Assembly (NCBI GenBank): GCA_900546265.1 | Contig: URCA01000001.1 | Coordinates: 124,001-188,000 of the forward strand | Direction of reading: 5' to 3' | Length of the DNA: 64,000 nucleotides | Origin: an uncultured Oscillospiraceae bacterium | GTDB lineage: Bacteria > Bacillota > Clostridia > Oscillospirales > Acutalibacteraceae | In this document: positions 18,140 to 25,798 of the stretch, one piece after another | Numbering within the stretch: the first letter of the stretch is position 1 | How the letters are laid out: every line of letters starts with the position of its first letter | Program-made: the position numbers and the translations under genes | The notes under the pieces: model-generated | Told to the model about the DNA's origin: nothing | Database searches by the model: none | What the model saw: only the letters and a program-made list of their open reading frames with translations

Positions 18140-18158
18140 AAACCCGCATGAATACTAG
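18140..18158. repeat. 19-base direct repeat, copy 2
   Basis: Exact second copy of the repeat at 17893-17911. Here it lies within GAAACC...GGTTTC, so this copy could also form a short stem. It is 77 bases from the 3' end of tRNA-Leu. Confidence 0.8.
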
Positions 18159-18173
18159 GTTTCAGCATAAACG

Positions 18174-18229
18174 ACGACGGTATGAAACTTAGACATTCCA
18201 AAAGAAATGTTCAGATCTCATACCGTCGT
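18174..18229 (-). terminator. Long stem-loop downstream of tRNA-Leu
   Basis: Outer arms ACGACGGTATGA (18174-18185) and complement (18218-18229), with an inner pairing ACATT/AATGT. It lies 7 bases past the 3' end of the minus-strand tRNA gene, the right place to end that transcript, though no T-run follows. Confidence 0.5.
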
Positions 18230-18235
18230 TCATCA

Positions 18236-18322
18236 TGGTGCGGATAAGAGGACTTGAACCTCCACGACCTTGCGATCATTAGAACCTGAATCTAACGCGT
18301 CTGCCAATTCCGCCATATCCGC
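18236..18322 (-). tRNA. tRNA-Leu(CAG)
   Basis: 87 bases including an encoded CCA. The 7-base acceptor stem GCGGATA/TATCCGC is perfect and the discriminator is A. The D-arm (TGGCGGAATTGGCAGACGC) is typical of class II tRNA-Leu, the anticodon loop TTCAGGT gives CAG, there is a long variable arm, and the T-arm is GGAGGTTCAAGTCCTC. It reads CUG leucine codons. Confidence 0.95.
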
Positions 18323-18462
18323 ATATCGTGTTCCTTAGAATTTTTACACGGTCAAGAAACGTAATACCGAGGACGGGGCCAGCTGAAATGCATCAGCGCA
18401 AATACCCTAATCGCCATTTTTGCGGTCAGCTTAATTAGTTGCCCTCTCAAGCGACGTACATT

Positions 18463-18491
18463 ATTATAGCGGGTGTTCTATCAAATGTCAA
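18463..18491 (-). promoter_or_regulatory. Consensus sigma-A promoter upstream of tRNA-Leu
   Basis: On the minus strand, TTGACA (18491-18486), 17-base spacer, TATAAT (18468-18463): a perfect consensus promoter. It lies about 140 bases before the tRNA 5' end, leaving a leader that would be removed in processing. No other gene lies between. Confidence 0.75.
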
Positions 18492-18576
18492 GAGGTTTTT
18501 GGAGACTGGTAAACTTTTTTGGCTTTCCCACGGAATATATAAAATCCAATCCACAGCCGCTGCAAAATCTAGCCGT

Positions 18577-19110
18577 TTATCCAGGCGCGGCGTTTGTTCC
18601 CCCTCCCGCAGCTGGCCAGACGGACGTGCATCCGCCCTGGCCGCCGGCCTCAAGGAAGAATATGCAGGGGCCTGATTTCAAAGCCGCGGAATTCCAGTTC
18701 CGCCGTTTCATCTTTCTTCTATCTCGCCGTCCTCCATCATATCCACCGCAATCAGGCGACTGACCGGGAATCCTAAGGACAAACGAGCGCAGAGCCATCC
18801 GGTCGATGCGATCCAGCAGCTTTTCCAGTTCCTCCGGGGTGGACACGCTACCCAGCAGCCGGCGGCCCACAATTTTTCCACCTTATCCTTGTACCTCTTA
18901 TTAAGTTCGACACGGCGTTCCAGCGGGGTGTGGCCCAGGGCTCCTCTTCCTCCCCCAGCTGTGCGAACACGCATTCGTCTCTCCTATAGACGCCCAGCGC
19001 CACCTGGGGCGCGTCCTTGGAGAAGCAGTTGTCCTCATGGGCGCGCGCCTCGTCCCTCCAGAACTGGTCGATATCCTGTCGCAGCGCGCAGACCGCCGGA
19101 ATGGAATGCG
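18577..19110 (-). pseudogene. Decayed uroporphyrinogen-decarboxylase-like gene, with a possible second fragment
   Basis: Three minus-strand frames carry consecutive pieces of one protein: FWRDEARAHEDNCFSKDAPQ through DECVFAQLGEE, then PLERRVELNKRYKDKVEK, then GRRLL joined to STPEELEKLLDRIDRM.LRSFVL. The series matches the URO-D/methyltransferase-like proteins often found in Clostridial sugar clusters, with at least two frameshifts and an internal deletion. The last stretch (about 18660-18770: VSRLIAVDMMEDGEIEER, then ETAELEFRGFEIRPLHIL in another frame) resembles the C-terminal end of a glycosidase (perhaps GH38) fused on. Not functional. Confidence 0.5.
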
Positions 19111-19112
19111 TG

Positions 19113-19409
19113 GCCTTCAACTTTACCCTTCCAGAGAACGAACATGTCCGGCTGCGGCCGGTAACCGCGTATACCCATATCCCGCATATTCGGCTGCTGG
19201 ACGAATTCCATCGGGAATGGCTGACCGGACAGCTGGATCTCCTCAAGAGCGTGGGGATTTTTCTATGGATTCTCTTTGGCTTTCCTAAGGAGCCCCAAGA
19301 GAGCAACTCCCATATTCGGCGGATTAAGGAGTATGTAACCGATCATCTCGACGAGAAAATCACCGTGGCGAACGCGGCTGCTTTCGCGGGGCTCAGCCCC
19401 GTGTACTAG
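19113..19409 (+). pseudogene. AraC-family regulator remnant
   Basis: The frame contains an effector-domain piece (VAFNFTLPENEHVRLRPVTAYTHIPHI) followed by the first helix-turn-helix of an AraC-type DNA-binding domain (HIRRIKEYVTDHLDEKITVANAAAFAGLSPVY). It then stops, so the second helix-turn-helix is missing. The N-terminus is also lost; a start at 19017 would be read through unrelated sequence. It is divergent from the decayed URO-D-like gene, a typical regulator-target pairing. It ends just before the terminator of the spoIIA operon. Confidence 0.55.
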
Positions 19410-19420
19410 CGGCCCCTTAT

Positions 19421-19462
19421 AAACCGCAGAGGCGCCGCCGGATGGCAGCGCCTCTGTGGTTT
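19421..19462 (-). terminator. Terminator of spoIIA operon
   Basis: Arms AAACCGCAGAGGCGC and complement (one G-T pair), with a 12-base loop. It lies 45 bases after the sigF stop on the minus strand and overlaps a short A/T-rich flank. Confidence 0.65.
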
Positions 19463-19506
19463 CGGGCGAATCGGCCCTTTCCTTTTCTATTACCCGCCCC
19501 GGGCGG

Positions 19507-20166
19507 TTAGCTAATCAGCTTCTTCCGCATCTGCTCGAGGATCACCCGCTCCCGGCGGGACACCTGCACCTGGGTCATCCCCAGCTTGTCCGCCGTGGCC
19601 TGCTGGGTATGCCGATTGAGATACCGCAGCACGATGAGAGCCCGATCCCGGGGATCCAACTCCCCCAGCACCTGCTGGAGGGCCAGATGATCGGTGATGC
19701 TTTCCTCCGGCGGGGAAACGGGGACGTCGATTTGATCGCCGTCGTCCTCCTCCCCCGCCCGGGTCAGGGAAAGGGGCGGCAGCGACGCTCCGAGGGCCTC
19801 GGCGGCCTGCTCGGCGTCCACTCCCAGCAAATCCGCCAGCTCGCCGATGGTGGGCTCCCTCCCCTCGCGGTGAATATAGCCCTCCCTTTCCCGTGTGGCC
19901 CGCAGGGCCAGCTCTTTGAGGGAGCGGCTCACCTTGACCGTACCCCCGTCCCGGAACAGCCGCCGCATCTCCCCCAGAATCACCGGCACGGCATAGGTAG
20001 AGAATTTCAGTCCCCGGCTTTCATCGAAGCCGTCCGCCGCCTTGACCAGCCCCATACAGCCGGCCTGAAACAGGTCGTCGTACTCCATTCCCCGGCCGGT
20101 GAACCGCTTGGCGCAGGCATGTACCAGCCCGATGTTAGCGCAGATCCATTCTTCCCTGTCATTCAA
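19507..20166 (-). CDS. sigF: Forespore sigma factor F
   Basis: RNA polymerase sigma factor of the early forespore, 219 residues. It has region 2 (ANIGLVHACAKRF, YDDLFQAGCMGLVKAADGFDESRGLKFSTYAVPVILGEMRRLFRD), region 3 (REPTIGELADLLG) and region 4 (LDPRDRALIVLRY, QATADKLGMTQVQVSRRER). The start is taken as TTG 20166, which overlaps the spoIIAB stop codon (TTGA), giving the normal family length. Longer readings would run through spoIIAB. Third gene of the spoIIAA-spoIIAB-sigF operon; SpoIIAB should hold it inactive until SpoIIAA releases it. Confidence 0.93.
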   Translation of the reverse strand: MNDREEWICANIGLVHACAKRFTGRGMEYDDLFQAGCMGLVKAADGFDESRGLKFSTYAVPVILGEMRRLFRDGGTVKVSRSLKELALRATREREGYIHREGREPTIGELADLLGVDAEQAAEALGASLPPLSLTRAGEEDDGDQIDVPVSPPEESITDHLALQQVLGELDPRDRALIVLRYLNRHTQQATADKLGMTQVQVSRRERVILEQMRKKLIS

Positions 20167-20612
20167 TTGGTCTTCGCCTGCCGTTCGCGGGGCGCTATGT
20201 ATTTCTCGAGAGTCACCACCGTCCCCTTGCCCTTGCGGGAGGTCACCCTCAGCTTGTCCGAAAAGCTCTCCATCACCGAGAAGCCCAGTCCGGAGCGCTC
20301 TTCCCCACCGGTGGTGAACAGGGGCTCCATGGCCTGTCGGATATCCTCGATGCCGCACCCCCTGTCCCGGATTTTAATCACCACCCTCCCTTCCGGATAC
20401 AACCGCGCCTGCAGGATAATTTCCCCGATCGCGTCGGGATACGCATGCACAATGCAATTGGTAACCGCCTCGGACACGGCGGTGCGGATGTCCGCCAGCT
20501 CGTCCACCGCGGGATCCAGCTGCGCCACAAAGGCCGCCACCGCCGCGCGGGCAAAGCCTTCGTTGGCCGAACGGCTGGGAAACGATAATTTCATCTCATT
20601 ATTTGGCTTCAT
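20163..20612 (-). CDS. spoIIAB: Anti-sigma F factor / serine kinase
   Basis: A 149-residue GHKL-type kinase and anti-sigma factor. The N-terminal MKLSFPSRSANEGFARAAVAAF matches SpoIIAB. The N-box is in IRTAVSEAVTNCIVHAYP and the G1 box in IKIRDRGCGIEDI, followed by GLGFSVMESFSD and GKGTVV (G2). It binds SigF and phosphorylates SpoIIAA. ATG 20612 overlaps the end of spoIIAA by 14 bases; an alternative Met lies six codons on. All ATP-binding motifs look intact. Confidence 0.94.
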   Translation of the reverse strand: MKPNNEMKLSFPSRSANEGFARAAVAAFVAQLDPAVDELADIRTAVSEAVTNCIVHAYPDAIGEIILQARLYPEGRVVIKIRDRGCGIEDIRQAMEPLFTTGGEERSGLGFSVMESFSDKLRVTSRKGKGTVVTLEKYIAPRERQAKTN

Positions 20613-20946
20613 TGGTTGATTCCTTCCTTTCCGCGCTCTGTGCCTGCAGGATCCCCAATTTTTCGAGCCCCGCCAGCCGCATGACCTTATCCATCCTCTC
20701 GGAGGCGCCCGCCACCTGCATCGCGCCCCCCATGGCTTTCATCAGCCGGTACCGCCCCATGATCAGGCCGATCCCCGAGCTGTCCATGAAGGACAGGCTG
20801 CTGAAATCCAGCGTAAGCGTCCTGTATTTTCCCCGTTCCAGCTCGGCGTCGATCCTGTCCCGCACATCCCTGGCGGCATGATGATCCAGCTCGCCCAACA
20901 GGAAGACGGTTAGCTTGTCCCCTTCCGGTTGCATACGAATCCCCAT
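20599..20946 (-). CDS. spoIIAA: Anti-sigma F factor antagonist (STAS)
   Basis: A 115-residue STAS-domain protein. LTVFLLGELDHHAARDVRDRI and LDFSSLSFMDSSGIGLIMGRY contain the Ser that SpoIIAB phosphorylates (in FMDSSGIG). It frees SigF from SpoIIAB when unphosphorylated. ATG 20946 is chosen over upstream in-frame extensions because AAGGAAG lies 6 bases before it. First gene of the sporulation operon; upstream is the folC terminator. Confidence 0.93.
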   Translation of the reverse strand: MGIRMQPEGDKLTVFLLGELDHHAARDVRDRIDAELERGKYRTLTLDFSSLSFMDSSGIGLIMGRYRLMKAMGGAMQVAGASERMDKVMRLAGLEKLGILQAQSAERKESTNEAK

Positions 20947-20988
20947 GGTTCTTCCTTTCCTTTCCCTATCCCTGCGGCGTCCAGAAAA

Positions 20989-21017
20989 AGGATACACCGC
21001 ATTAGTATGCGCAACAA
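20989..21017 (-). promoter_or_regulatory. Possible promoter of spoIIA operon
   Basis: Minus strand TTGTTG, 17-base spacer, TATCCT. A weak sigma-A-like match; the operon is classically transcribed by SigH, and I could not find a clear SigH pattern here. Confidence 0.3.
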
Positions 21018-21020
21018 AAA

Positions 21021-21046
21021 AACTCCTATCCAACATGATAGGAGTT
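21021..21046 (-). terminator. Terminator after folC
   Basis: AACTCCTATC/GATAGGAGTT stem with 6-base loop; on the minus strand it is followed by a T-run. It ends the ispD-ispF-folC transcript before spoIIAA. Confidence 0.85.
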
Positions 21047-21168
21047 TTTCTCTGCGGATTCCTGAGAATCCCGCCGTCTTATTTTGTCTCTTTCCCGCGA
21101 AATTTAGCAACTATTCGTATATATTCTGAATGGATATACCGCGCGTATTTACCATTATCCTCTCCGTA

Positions 21169-22461
21169 CTAGGACAGGCGTCCCTCCCGCATGTCCAGCA
21201 GCAGAAGAGGCCGCAGCTCCGCCGCTAGGAAGAAGGAGCCCGCGACCAGCAGATCGCCGCCGTGGGCCAGCTCCTCCGCCAGCCGGAGAGCCTGGCGCGG
21301 GCTGCCGGCCGTGCGGACATCCCCGCAGCCGGGGCGCAGCTGCTCCGCCAGTTCCTCGGCGGGCAGCGCCCGGGCGTTGGCCGGGGCGCAGCAGACGATA
21401 TGGGCGCACAAGGGGGCCAGCAGGGCGGCGCAGGCGGCCGTGTCCTTGTCCCCCAGCATCCCAATCACCATGGTCAGCCCGCCCTGCGGCCGGTGCCGCC
21501 GCAGGGTGTCCGCCAGGGCCGCCACCCCGTGCGGGTTGTGAGCCCCGTCCGCCAACACCAGCGGATCCGGCCGCAGCACCTCCTGCCTGCAGGGCAGATA
21601 GGCACCGGCCAGCCCCGCCGCAACCGCTTCTTCTGTAAAGGTATAGCCCTTGTCCCTCAGGCAGTCCACCGTTTCCAGCGCCGTCAGGGCGTTGTCCCGC
21701 TGAAACGCCCCGGTCAGGGGCAGGGTATAGCGCTTCTCCCCATAGGCGAAAACCGTCCGGCCCAGCGACGCTTCCAGAAGGGGGGCCGCCCCGGTGCCGG
21801 GCTGCCGGACGGTCAACCCCTGCCGGGCGGCGGTCTCCCAGATGACGGCCAGGGCGTCGGGATCCTGATCCGGCGCGGTCACCACCCCGCAGGGGGCCTT
21901 GATGATGCCGCATTTGTGGGCCGCGATTTCCTCTGCCGTGCCGCCCAGCCAGGCGGTGTGATCCAGGGCCACCGGGGTGATTACCGCCGCCAGAGGGGCG
22001 TCGAACACATTGGTGGCGTCCTCCCGGCCGCCCATGCCGCATTCTATCACGCAGAGATCCGTGTTTCTCTCGGCAAACCAGGCCAGCGCCAGCAGGGTGG
22101 TCAGCTCGAATTCCGAAAGGCCCCCCGCCTCCCCCATATCGCTCTGTAAAGCGCGAAGCCTGTCCACCCATCCGGCGAAAGCCGCCTCCGGGATGGCCTC
22201 CCCATCCACGGTGATGGTCTCCCGCAGGCCGGTGACGGCCGGGGAGGAAAACAGGCCGGTGGCATATCCCGCCGCCGTGGCGATGGCCTGCACCATCCGG
22301 GCGGTGGAACCCTTGCCGTTGGTGCCCGCCACGTGGACCACCCGCAGGCGCCGCTCGGGATGCCCCAGCAGCTCCAGTCCCCGGCGCATCCGGTCCAGCC
22401 CCAGCTTCATGCCGCCCGGTTTTAATTCCTCTATATATTGCAGGGCTTCGGCGCAGGTCAT
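21169..22461 (-). CDS. folC: Folylpolyglutamate/dihydrofolate synthase
   Basis: A Mur-ligase-family enzyme of 430 residues that adds glutamate to folates (and may also join dihydropteroate to glutamate). The P-loop is VHVAGTNGKGSTARMVQAI (about 42-60), followed by GLFSSPAVTGLRETI, ECGMGGREDATNVF and DHTAWLG. The C-terminal ligase domain has LADGAHNPHGV. It overlaps ispF by 4 bases (ATGA). The gene is GC-rich, with long open frames on the other strand that are artefacts of composition. Confidence 0.93.
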   Translation of the reverse strand: MTCAEALQYIEELKPGGMKLGLDRMRRGLELLGHPERRLRVVHVAGTNGKGSTARMVQAIATAAGYATGLFSSPAVTGLRETITVDGEAIPEAAFAGWVDRLRALQSDMGEAGGLSEFELTTLLALAWFAERNTDLCVIECGMGGREDATNVFDAPLAAVITPVALDHTAWLGGTAEEIAAHKCGIIKAPCGVVTAPDQDPDALAVIWETAARQGLTVRQPGTGAAPLLEASLGRTVFAYGEKRYTLPLTGAFQRDNALTALETVDCLRDKGYTFTEEAVAAGLAGAYLPCRQEVLRPDPLVLADGAHNPHGVAALADTLRRHRPQGGLTMVIGMLGDKDTAACAALLAPLCAHIVCCAPANARALPAEELAEQLRPGCGDVRTAGSPRQALRLAEELAHGGDLLVAGSFFLAAELRPLLLLDMREGRLS

Positions 22462-22943
22462 GCGGATTCCCCCCGCGCTTCCAATAAGCAGACGGCGTGG
22501 GCGGCCATGCCCTCCCCGGCGCCGGTAAAGCCCAGCCCCTCCTCGGTGGTGGCCTTGACACTGACCTGCTCCACGTTCAAGCCGCAGGCGGCGGCCAGCT
22601 TCTCCCGCATGGCGGGGATATAGTCCTTGAGCTTGGGCTTCTGGGCCAGCACGGTGGCGTCGATGTTCTCGATCCGGAAGCCCGCGGCTTCCACCGCCAC
22701 CGTCACGCGGCGGAGCAGCACCAGGCTGTCGGCGTCCAGAAACGCCGGATCGGTATCGGGGAACATCCCCCCGATATCCCCCAGAGCGGCCGCCCCCAGC
22801 AGGGCGTCCGCCACCGCGTGGGCCAGCACATCCGCGTCCGAATGCCCCAGTAGGCCCTTTTCATAGGGGATTTCCACCCCGCCCAAAATCAGACGGCGGC
22901 CCTCGACCAGCCGGTGCACGTCGTATCCATGACCGATTCGCAT
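22458..22943 (-). CDS. ispF: 2-C-methyl-D-erythritol 2,4-cyclodiphosphate synthase
   Basis: MEP-pathway enzyme of 161 residues that cyclises CDP-methylerythritol 2-phosphate. The N-terminal MRIGHGYDVHRL holds the metal ligands Asp and His. GLLGHSDADVLAHAVADALLGAAALGDIG and FPDTDP are intact, as is the C-terminal VSVKATTEEGLGFTGAGEGMAAHAV. Full family length. It follows ispD by 7 bases and overlaps folC, so the three genes form one operon. Confidence 0.96.
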   Translation of the reverse strand: MRIGHGYDVHRLVEGRRLILGGVEIPYEKGLLGHSDADVLAHAVADALLGAAALGDIGGMFPDTDPAFLDADSLVLLRRVTVAVEAAGFRIENIDATVLAQKPKLKDYIPAMREKLAAACGLNVEQVSVKATTEEGLGFTGAGEGMAAHAVCLLEARGESA

Positions 22944-22950
22944 ATTTATC

Positions 22951-23652
22951 TCATTCCTTTCTCTGCCGGAGGATGCCTTCCGCGAAGGTCACGTCCTCCG
23001 GGGTGGTGATCTTGATATTGGCGTAGTCCGCCTCCCACAGACGCACAGGACAGCCCAGCCGTTCCACCAGCTGGCAGTCGTCGGTGAATTCCAGGCCCTC
23101 GGCCTGCGCCTGCCGCAGGGCCCGCAAATAGGTCTCCTTTTCAAACACCTGGGGCGTCTGTACGTTCCACAGCCGCCGCCTGTCGGGGGTGGAAACGATA
23201 AAGCCGGCCTCGTCGGCCACTTTGACAGTGTCCTTGACCGGCACCCCGGCCGCCGCGCCGCCCCATTCCATGGCCGCGGCAATCACGCCGTCGATGACCG
23301 CCGGGCGCACGAGGGGGCGCGCCCCGTCATGAATGGCCAGATACGCGGCGCCGGCATCGGCGGCGGCCACCCCGCGGGCCACCGACTGCTGGCGGGTTTC
23401 CCCGCCCGGCAGCACGCGGCGCACCTTGGCCGCTCCGTAGTCTTGGCAGAGGCGGGCAAAGGCTTCCACATCCTCCTCCCGGGTCACCAGCAGGATCTCG
23501 TCCACCCGCTGCGCCGCCTCAAAGGCGAGCAGGGTGCGGACGATGACCGGAATGCCGCACAAGGGAATGGTCTGCTTGGGCACGCCCATCCGGGTGGAGC
23601 CGCCCGCAGCCACAAGGATGGCCGAGGTAAACGGCCGTTGATTCTCCGACAA
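22951..23652 (-). CDS. ispD: MEP cytidylyltransferase
   Basis: Transfers CMP to 2-C-methyl-D-erythritol 4-phosphate, the third step of the MEP isoprenoid pathway. The 233-residue protein has the nucleotide-binding AILVAAGGSTRMG, KQTIPLCGIPVI, and the conserved HDGARPLV and TDDCQLVE. TTG 23652 is chosen as start because GGGAGG lies 8 bases upstream and it begins the protein just before the beta1 strand. A longer ATG-initiated reading (23697) adds 15 poorly conserved residues with no ribosome site. Confidence 0.92.
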   Translation of the reverse strand: MSENQRPFTSAILVAAGGSTRMGVPKQTIPLCGIPVIVRTLLAFEAAQRVDEILLVTREEDVEAFARLCQDYGAAKVRRVLPGGETRQQSVARGVAAADAGAAYLAIHDGARPLVRPAVIDGVIAAAMEWGGAAAGVPVKDTVKVADEAGFIVSTPDRRRLWNVQTPQVFEKETYLRALRQAQAEGLEFTDDCQLVERLGCPVRLWEADYANIKITTPEDVTFAEGILRQRKE

Positions 23653-23871
23653 AGCTGCATGCCTCCCGTACTGTGTATAAGAGGTATCATAGCACACTTC
23701 TGGTCAAAAGGAAAGATTGCGGCATTTGCACCAAGAAACCGGCGCCGGAACGGGCGGGATGGTGCAAAACGCAGAAATGCGTCATTGCGAGAAAACCGGA
23801 GCAATCGGGAGATAATCGCATCTCCCTTTCATTTTCCTCGATTTTTTCCCCGATTTCGGACATGTACCCCC
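23653..23871. other. Divergent intergenic region, nothing further seen
   Basis: Lies between ispD (minus) and the ACT-domain gene (plus). Apart from the promoter at 23872-23900 I see no gene, repeat or structured RNA. The short open frames here are GC-bias artefacts. Confidence 0.5.
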
Positions 23872-23900
23872 TTGAAACCGGACGCATACAATGCTATAGT
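23872..23900 (+). promoter_or_regulatory. Sigma-A promoter of ACT-hom-thrB-lysC
   Basis: TTGAAA, 17-base spacer, TATAGT, ending about 60 bases before the ACT-domain gene start. It is the only clear promoter before the four-gene cluster. Confidence 0.75.
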
Positions 23901-23962
23901 GTATTTCACAGCGGAACACATGTGCGCCACCTGATTACACAGTCGAAAGGATGCGGCCGCCT

Positions 23963-24454
23963 ATGCCACAACAAACGGACAACGACCCGCGGTTTCTCCT
24001 GGTGGACGAATCCGTGCTGCCCGAGGTGTTCGCCAAGGTGGTGGAAGCCAAGGATTTGCTGCGTTCCGGGCGGGCGTCCACGGCGGCGCAGGCCGCCCGG
24101 CTGGCCGGCATTTCCCGCACGGCGTTTTACAAGTATCGGGACGCGGTGTTCAGCTACGACGCCGGAAAAAGCGGGGGAATCGTCACGGTTCACCTGATTC
24201 TGCAGGACAATCCGGGCGTGCTGTCCGCCCTGCTGGCGGCGTTTGCCGACGCGGGGGCCAACATCCTGACGGTCAACCAGAACATCCCGGCGGGCGGCGT
24301 GGCCTCGGTGTCCATTTCGGCCCGCACCGACCGGCTGGCGATGCCGGTGGACGGGTTTGTCCGCACCCTGGGCGCCCTGCCGGGGGTGGAGCGGATCACC
24401 CGCCTGACGGGCGAGGGCATTACCGGGCTGCGGCTGGATATGCCGGGCGCGTGA
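23963..24454 (+). CDS. ACT domain protein (PheB/UPF0735-like)
   Basis: A 163-residue protein with an N-terminal helix-turn-helix-like segment (AAQAARLAGISRTAFYKYRDAVF, about 35-60) and a C-terminal ACT domain (VTVHLILQDNPGVLSALLAAFADAGANILTVNQ). This matches the PheB family encoded beside homoserine dehydrogenase in many Clostridia and Bacilli. It probably senses an amino acid and affects the aspartate pathway; a transcriptional role is plausible but unproven. ATG 23963 is used; an in-frame ATG four codons upstream sits directly on the GAAAGG ribosome site. Confidence 0.8.
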   Translation: MPQQTDNDPRFLLVDESVLPEVFAKVVEAKDLLRSGRASTAAQAARLAGISRTAFYKYRDAVFSYDAGKSGGIVTVHLILQDNPGVLSALLAAFADAGANILTVNQNIPAGGVASVSISARTDRLAMPVDGFVRTLGALPGVERITRLTGEGITGLRLDMPGA

Positions 24455-24543
24455 CAGCCGGTTTGTGCACGGGGGACGGCATCCCCTTGTCAGCTATATA
24501 TCAGATAGGCGGCGACGCCTTTTAGAAAAGGATGGTCATCAGC

Positions 24544-25782
24544 ATGGTTTATGTAGCGATTTTGGGTCACGGCGTGGTGGGTTCCGGCGTGGCGGAGGTG
24601 CTGCGCAAAAACGCGGACAGCATCGCCCACAAGGCGGGCGAACCCATCGAAATCCGGCGGATTCTGGATTTGCGGGAGTTTCCCGACCTGCCCTATGCCG
24701 ACAAGTTCACCAAGGAGTTTGACGACATTCTGAACGATCCGGATATCCGCATCGTGGTGGAAACCATGGGCGGTCTCCACCCGGCCTACGATTTCGTGAA
24801 GAGCTGCCTGCTCGCGGGGAAGAACGTCGTCACCTCCAACAAGGAGCTGGTGGCCGCCAAGGGCGACGAGCTGCTGGAAATTGCGAAAAACAACAACCTT
24901 AACTTCCTGTTTGAGGCAAGCGTGGGCGGCGGCATCCCGATCCTCCGTCCCATCGACCAATGCCTGGCCGCCAACGAGGTGTACGAAATCGCGGGCATCC
25001 TCAACGGCACCACCAACTTCATGCTCACCCGCATGATCGAGGACCACATGTCCTTTGAGGACGCCCTGGCCCTGGCCCAGAAGCTGGGCTACGCCGAGCG
25101 GAACCCCTCCGCCGACGTGGACGGCCACGACGCCTGCCGCAAGATCTGCATCCTGGCCTCCCTGGCCTTCGGCAAGCACGTTTATCCCGAGCAGATCCAC
25201 ACCGAGGGCATCGGGAACATCACCCTGGACGACGTGAAATTCGCCGAAGCCTACGGCGGGGTTATCAAGCTCATCGGCCGGGTGTCCCGGCTTCAGGACG
25301 GCCGTGTGAGCGGCCTGGTCGCCCCCATGATTCTGCCCGCGGCCAGCCTGCTGGCCGATGTCAACGACGTATTCAACGGCATCATGGTGCGGGGCGACGC
25401 CATCGGCGACGTGGTGTTCTACGGCCGGGGCGCGGGCAAGCTGCCCACCGCCAGCGCCGTGGTGGCGGACGTCATTGACGAGGTCAAGCACCTGGGCGCG
25501 CGCAAATATTTGTTCTGGGAACGGGGCGCGGAAGGCTACGTCTGCGACTGGAAGGAAAACGCGGTCAGCGCCCTGGTGCGCTTCCGCTGCCCGGAGACCC
25601 ACGCCGCCCTCGCGCAGGTCAACGCCGTGTTCGGCGAAGTGTCCTTCGTCAGCGCGCCCCACGCGCCGGCCGATCAGCTGGCCTTCGTCACCCCCTCCAT
25701 GACCGAGGTGGAACTGGATGCCAAGCTGGCCTCCCTGCAGAACATGACTCTTCTCAGCCGCCTGCGGGTCGCGGAGCTGTAA
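24544..25782 (+). CDS. hom: Homoserine dehydrogenase
   Basis: NAD(P)-dependent reduction of aspartate semialdehyde to homoserine, 412 residues. The Rossmann motif is AILGHGVVGSGVAEVL (about 5-20). The catalytic core has VTSNKELVAAKGDEL, EASVGGGIPI and GILNGTTNFML, followed by DVDGHDACRKICILASLAFG. A C-terminal ACT-like region (from about 330) is the usual threonine-binding part. ATG 24544 is chosen over the ATG at 24532 because AAAAGG directly abuts the earlier codon. It precedes thrB by 16 bases. Confidence 0.95.
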   Translation: MVYVAILGHGVVGSGVAEVLRKNADSIAHKAGEPIEIRRILDLREFPDLPYADKFTKEFDDILNDPDIRIVVETMGGLHPAYDFVKSCLLAGKNVVTSNKELVAAKGDELLEIAKNNNLNFLFEASVGGGIPILRPIDQCLAANEVYEIAGILNGTTNFMLTRMIEDHMSFEDALALAQKLGYAERNPSADVDGHDACRKICILASLAFGKHVYPEQIHTEGIGNITLDDVKFAEAYGGVIKLIGRVSRLQDGRVSGLVAPMILPAASLLADVNDVFNGIMVRGDAIGDVVFYGRGAGKLPTASAVVADVIDEVKHLGARKYLFWERGAEGYVCDWKENAVSALVRFRCPETHAALAQVNAVFGEVSFVSAPHAPADQLAFVTPSMTEVELDAKLASLQNMTLLSRLRVAEL

Positions 25783-25798
25783 GGCGGGAAGGGTTGCC

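Larger units (their letters stand above)
17575..18235. other. AT-rich intergenic region with repeats and hairpins
   Basis: No credible gene is present. It contains an interrupted hairpin at about 17775-17810 (GGAG.TTCC..CCTG and complement), a terminator-like hairpin at 17917-17945, two copies of a 19-base direct repeat (17893 and 18140) and a long hairpin next to the tRNA gene. It is more AT-rich than the flanking genes. Confidence 0.6.
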
